From Spirosoma sp. (lineage in GTDB: Bacteria > Bacteroidota > Bacteroidia > Cytophagales > Spirosomataceae): a stretch of 64,000 bases of DNA. Positions within the stretch are counted from its first letter, which is position 1, and each line of letters opens with the position of its first letter. The notes below the pieces were generated by a model that ran no database searches, was not told the origin of the DNA, and saw only the letters and a list, made by a program, of their open reading frames with translations. Both the position numbers and the translations under genes were made by a program. The DNA is taken from positions 558,001-622,000 of the forward strand of contig NZ_JAPLET010000030.1 of the NCBI RefSeq assembly GCF_026391055.1, in the 5' to 3' direction. Positions 60,981 to 64,000 of the stretch are shown here, piece after piece.

Positions 60981-61634
60981 TTACAACTCCACTATTACCA
61001 AATCGCGAAACTCGACCTGAGCGACGCCCCCGCTGTGAATCTGAACGGCAATGACGCCTTTCTGCGGAATCTTGCTGTCTTTCTCGATATAGTCGCAGGT
61101 TTTAACGCCGTTGATGTACAGCTCATGCCGGTTGCCTTTGCAGCGGATGATGTAGCTGTTCCAGCCATCTTCTTTCAGGATGTGCCGGAGCGTTCGCAGA
61201 TCGCCACTCACGAGTTTTTCCCGTCGGTGTTCGTCGTACAAATCACCCCAGAACCCGTTGCCAATATCGGCCTGATAGCCTACTATTTTACCCCCTTCCA
61301 GCAAGGACCGGTACTGAATGCCACTGTTGATCATCCCCGTTTTAGGGTCACCGTGTAGCCGGAACAGGCAGCGAAATTCAAAATCACCGTATTCTTTCAG
61401 GGTGTGCAGATAGGTGTTTTCGGGTATCTTGTGCACGCCGTCACCGCTTTTAATCATACTATCGGCAACCGACCACAGCTTTTGATGGGCGGGGTCTACG
61501 GTCTTCCAGCCAGCTAGGGTTTTTCCATCGAATAACGACACCGCTTTCTCCGGCGATTGGGCAAAAACGGGTATCCCAATGAAGGCATGACCGACCACAC
61601 TAAAAAGTAAATAGATTTGCCAGATTGATTTCAT
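60981..61634 (-). CDS. DUF1080 (3-keto-disaccharide hydrolase-type) secreted protein
   Basis: 217 residues with a signal peptide. The concanavalin-like fold shows SLFDGKTLAGWKTVDPAHQK, FRCLFRLHGDPKTGMINSGI, QYRSL and the end GVIAVQIHSGGVAQVEFRDL. Some DUF1080 members hydrolyse 3-keto-O-glycosides or bind glycans; the family name does not by itself prove activity. It lies 21 bp downstream of the GH140 gene and is almost certainly co-transcribed with it. Confidence 0.9.
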   Translation of the reverse strand: MKSIWQIYLLFSVVGHAFIGIPVFAQSPEKAVSLFDGKTLAGWKTVDPAHQKLWSVADSMIKSGDGVHKIPENTYLHTLKEYGDFEFRCLFRLHGDPKTGMINSGIQYRSLLEGGKIVGYQADIGNGFWGDLYDEHRREKLVSGDLRTLRHILKEDGWNSYIIRCKGNRHELYINGVKTCDYIEKDSKIPQKGVIAVQIHSGGVAQVEFRDLVIVEL

Positions 61635-61655
61635 GGTTCAATAGTCTAGTGAACA

Positions 61656-63044
61656 TTACAAAGCCGCATAGTTTTTAGCCGCATCGTCCAGTACCAGTAC
61701 CCAGTCCTGACCATACCCCTGCGTAGGTGGCTTAAATTGCATGGGTTTTTGGTTATCGAACGTTCCCGCCGACTGTGTTTTTCCCGAACGCGGATCGAAC
61801 CAGGTGGCGGTGATGCGCTGGCCCGAAATTTTTCCCGGATTGACCGTAAATGCCTTTCCAACAGCCGAGTAGACAAAAGCATAGTCAGTGCCTCGCGTGG
61901 CCTGAATGCGTTCGGCAGGGCCGAGATTGCCCTCCACAATGATTGACTGGTCAGGTACTCGGGCCAGCAGGGGGCGGGCCGTCATCAGGTGCCGAACGTG
62001 TTTCATTTGATTGGCACCGGGCAGATCGAGGGCTTCCTGCCAAAAAATATGCGGGTTGTTAACAGCCGGACGCTGGGCACTGTACATCTGCCAGATATCG
62101 TGGCAGCCGTACGTATGTCCATGTGCCCCCGCAAACAGATCCAGGTAGGCATAAAGCCGCACGTCATAGGCGTTGGAGGTACCCAGGTCTTTGGCATTGA
62201 AACAAACCGGATGGTCTTCGTAAATCGGTTCGGCATCCATCGTAGGCTTCACGGGCTGATTATTGTACGACACCGTGATGTTATCGTACATGGTGTTATT
62301 GCGGCAGTGCCCGTTCTGGTGCATGTTGAAGTCAAACCAGGCATCATTCTTAAACCACTTCGATGCGCCCCCGTCGAGACCGTTGGGCTGCGGATGATAG
62401 GTCATAAGGGCTTTATCCGCCCCACCCACCGCTTCCTGAATCCCGGCCGCCATAGCTCGCCAAAGCTCTACGTCAGATGTGCCGTCTCGCGGCTGGCGGT
62501 CACCCCCCAATACCCAAACGATGTTTTCGCGGTTTTTGTAGCGATTACCCAGGTAACGCCCATACGTTCGCGCGTTGGTCGGGTTGAAAATCTCCGGCCC
62601 CTGCCCCCATGAACTTTTAAAGACCTTGTCGCCCCAGGTTGGCAAAAAAGCAATCACAATGCCGTACTGGGCAGCTTTATCAACGATGTAATCGACGTGT
62701 TTGAAATAGGCTTCGTTGGGTTTGGTCGGGTCGTTATCCAACAGCGGCACCTCGCCATAGGGATTGGGTTCTTTCAAGCCGTCGAACTCCGCCAGCGCTA
62801 CCGCCTGCACCACCGTAAATCCCTGTTCGGCTCTGCGTTTCAGGTACTGATCGGCTTCTTCACGGTTTAGCCGATGGAAAAGCTCCCAGGCTGTATCGCC
62901 AAGCCAGAAAAATGGTGTGCCGTCCTGATGAACCAGGTACCTTTTGTTATCGGATACCTTCAGGCGCCCCTTCATGAAAGGTTGTTGCGCCAACAGGAGG
63001 CCGGGCAGATAGATAAGTAAAAACAGGGCAATAAACTTCTTCAT
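61656..63044 (-). CDS. Glycoside hydrolase family 140 protein (apiosidase-like)
   Basis: 462 residues with a signal peptide (FIALFLLIYLPGLLLAQ). The DUF4038-type TIM barrel shows GTPFFWLGDTAWELFHRLNR, GFTVVQAVALAEFDG, NIVWVLGGDRQPRDG and TMDAEPIYEDHPVCFNAK, where the GGD aspartate and DAEP glutamate fit the catalytic pair. A C-terminal collagen-binding-like beta domain (about 370-455: DYAFVYSAVGKAFTVNPGKI) completes the known arrangement. Characterised GH140 enzymes release apiose from rhamnogalacturonan II side chains. The DUF1080 gene follows, and an ApnL-like gene diverges upstream. Confidence 0.88.
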   Translation of the reverse strand: MKKFIALFLLIYLPGLLLAQQPFMKGRLKVSDNKRYLVHQDGTPFFWLGDTAWELFHRLNREEADQYLKRRAEQGFTVVQAVALAEFDGLKEPNPYGEVPLLDNDPTKPNEAYFKHVDYIVDKAAQYGIVIAFLPTWGDKVFKSSWGQGPEIFNPTNARTYGRYLGNRYKNRENIVWVLGGDRQPRDGTSDVELWRAMAAGIQEAVGGADKALMTYHPQPNGLDGGASKWFKNDAWFDFNMHQNGHCRNNTMYDNITVSYNNQPVKPTMDAEPIYEDHPVCFNAKDLGTSNAYDVRLYAYLDLFAGAHGHTYGCHDIWQMYSAQRPAVNNPHIFWQEALDLPGANQMKHVRHLMTARPLLARVPDQSIIVEGNLGPAERIQATRGTDYAFVYSAVGKAFTVNPGKISGQRITATWFDPRSGKTQSAGTFDNQKPMQFKPPTQGYGQDWVLVLDDAAKNYAAL

Positions 63045-63186
63045 ACGGGTTAGAAACAGCCTGATTAATTCGCACAGTGCAACAAATCAAATTTTGACTT
63101 TGAGATGAAAAACTGTGACAATAAAAGGCAGAAACAGTCCGCTGCTTACTCCTAAGCACGATGCATAATACATTAAATCTACTAGC

Positions 63187-64000
63187 ATGCCCTACCACTT
63201 ACACGCTGGCCTTATACACGTTCGCTACGAAAACGGATTTCTGCGTTACCTGTCGGTTAACGATACCGAAATCGTTCGAATGATCTACTTCGCCATTCGC
63301 GACCACAACTGGCTTACGGCCGCGTTGACGCTGTCTGATGAGGTGATTGAGCAAACCAATAACTCGTTCACAATTCGGTACGACTGGCATACCGATGATC
63401 TCGGTATTCAGATGACGGGGCAGGTTTCGATTCAGGGAGACGCTGACGGGACGGTTAGGGTCGATTGGTCGGGCAAAGCCCTGAATACCTTCCGAAAAAA
63501 CCGGGTTGGCTTGTGCGTGCTGCATCCGATTGAAGGCGTTTCGGGACAACCCGCTACGTTGATCGCCCCGGACGGAGAGCGTACGAACGGGTATTTCCCT
63601 ACCTTCATCAGCCCGCACCAGCCCTTTCTGAATATCCAGTCGATGCGCTGGAAACCGGCATCCGACCGTACCTGGCAGCTTGATTTTTCGGGCGATGTAT
63701 TCGAAACGGAGGATCAGCGCAACTGGACCGATGCATCGTTCAAGACCTATTCAACACCACTTTCCCTACCCTTCCCGGTTACGGTACAGCCGGGCGATAC
63801 CTTCCGGCATCGCATTGTATTCAGTCAATCGAAGCAGGAAATTACAGCCGAACCAGGACTCATTGAGCCAGTACAAACGGCGGGCATCGCGACCAGAGCC
63901 AAACCGCGCATCGGCGTTGGACAGCGCACCGATGGCCCGCCCCTGACGACTACCGAAGCGGCCTTACTGCAAAAACTTAACCTCTCGCACCTGCGGGCCG
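63187..64000 (+). CDS. D-apionate lactonase-like protein (ApnL family), 3' end outside window
   Basis: 271 residues are visible from ATG 63187, with no stop before the window end. The pattern FLRYLSVNDTEIVRMIYFAI, RVGLCVLHPIEGVSGQPA and FETEDQRNWTDASFKTYSTP is what I recall of ApnL, the D-apionate lactonase of apiose catabolism; this rests on memory of the family and should be treated as probable. There is no signal peptide, so it would act in the cytoplasm. It diverges from the GH140 gene, and the shared promoter region fits a common apiose-related role. Confidence 0.6.
   Translation, partial: MPYHLHAGLIHVRYENGFLRYLSVNDTEIVRMIYFAIRDHNWLTAALTLSDEVIEQTNNSFTIRYDWHTDDLGIQMTGQVSIQGDADGTVRVDWSGKALNTFRKNRVGLCVLHPIEGVSGQPATLIAPDGERTNGYFPTFISPHQPFLNIQSMRWKPASDRTWQLDFSGDVFETEDQRNWTDASFKTYSTPLSLPFPVTVQPGDTFRHRIVFSQSKQEITAEPGLIEPVQTAGIATRAKPRIGVGQRTDGPPLTTTEAALLQKLNLSHLRA

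Noticed and set aside
1..64000. CRISPR arrays, tRNA or rRNA genes, transposase genes
   Set aside because: No regularly spaced repeats, no cloverleaf-compatible segments with tRNA features and no transposase-like proteins were seen. The palindromes are dispersed and have no spacers.

Overview
The window looks like chromosomal DNA from a Bacteroidota bacterium of the order Cytophagales, most like Spirosoma or a close relative. The evidence is a protein with a gliding-motility/type IX secretion type B C-terminal domain, a large carboxypeptidase-regulatory/plug/barrel outer-membrane protein, LytTR regulators, PKD-domain lipoproteins, a PVC-type dehydrogenase, DUF1080 and GH140 proteins, promoters of the Bacteroidota form TTG-N19/20-TAnnTTTG, and no consistent Shine-Dalgarno sequences. 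No tRNA, rRNA, CRISPR array or transposase gene was found.

Layout. 1-3 kb: a cut-off polysaccharide export lipoprotein gene diverging from a gene for a protein with a C-terminal helix-turn-helix, then a TetR regulator. 3-14 kb: mostly housekeeping genes (tsaB, coaX, an SPFH protein with a small Arc-type protein, lysS, a cold-shock protein, a PspC-like protein, a GT2 glycosyltransferase, a YbaB-type protein, a large secreted CHU_C protein, ribBA, thioredoxin). 14-29 kb: mixed metabolic and envelope genes (sugar epimerase with PfkB kinase, TonB-type outer-membrane protein, a truncated YncE-like gene, FAD oxidoreductase, O-methyltransferase, pyruvate-oxidase-like enzyme, DUF1684, LytTR membrane regulator). 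29-32 kb: an eroded-looking stretch with the C-terminal half of a mannitol dehydrogenase, small hypothetical genes and a LacI regulator with two candidate operators. 32-40 kb: two PKD lipoproteins predicted to be peptidases (caspase-fold/C25-like and M43-like) next to a LytTR response regulator and a propeller-type LytS kinase. 40-51 kb: nrdA, a small DUF6934 cassette lying between two copies of the nrdA 3' end, rpmE type B, a TRIC channel, acyl-ACP thioesterase, DUF1338 enzyme, sugar isomerase, an AONS-like PLP enzyme overlapping a dipeptide epimerase, and purQ. 51-64 kb: ArsR with an old yellow enzyme, a DJ-1/PfpI protein, and a carbohydrate-oriented block (alpha-galactosidase-like enzyme, VCBS protein, cupredoxin-PVC dehydrogenase, DUF1080, GH140 apiosidase, and a divergent ApnL-like apionate lactonase cut by the window end).

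The most unusual structure is at 40.2-41.2 kb. The last 82 bases of nrdA, together with a terminator hairpin, occur again exactly 845 bp downstream as a degenerate copy. Between the copies lie an ochre-interrupted DUF6934 gene and a small gene overlapping it by an ATGA junction. This resembles a small cassette that has used the 3' end of an essential gene as its target. The window is also rich in long palindromes between genes: a three-copy family of about 95 bp with a conserved centre, a perfect 41-bp stem, a perfect 31-bp stem joined to a truncated gene, and a pair of double hairpins whose second stems differ by compensating changes. At the right edge, GH140 and an ApnL-like protein together suggest use of apiose from plant cell walls.
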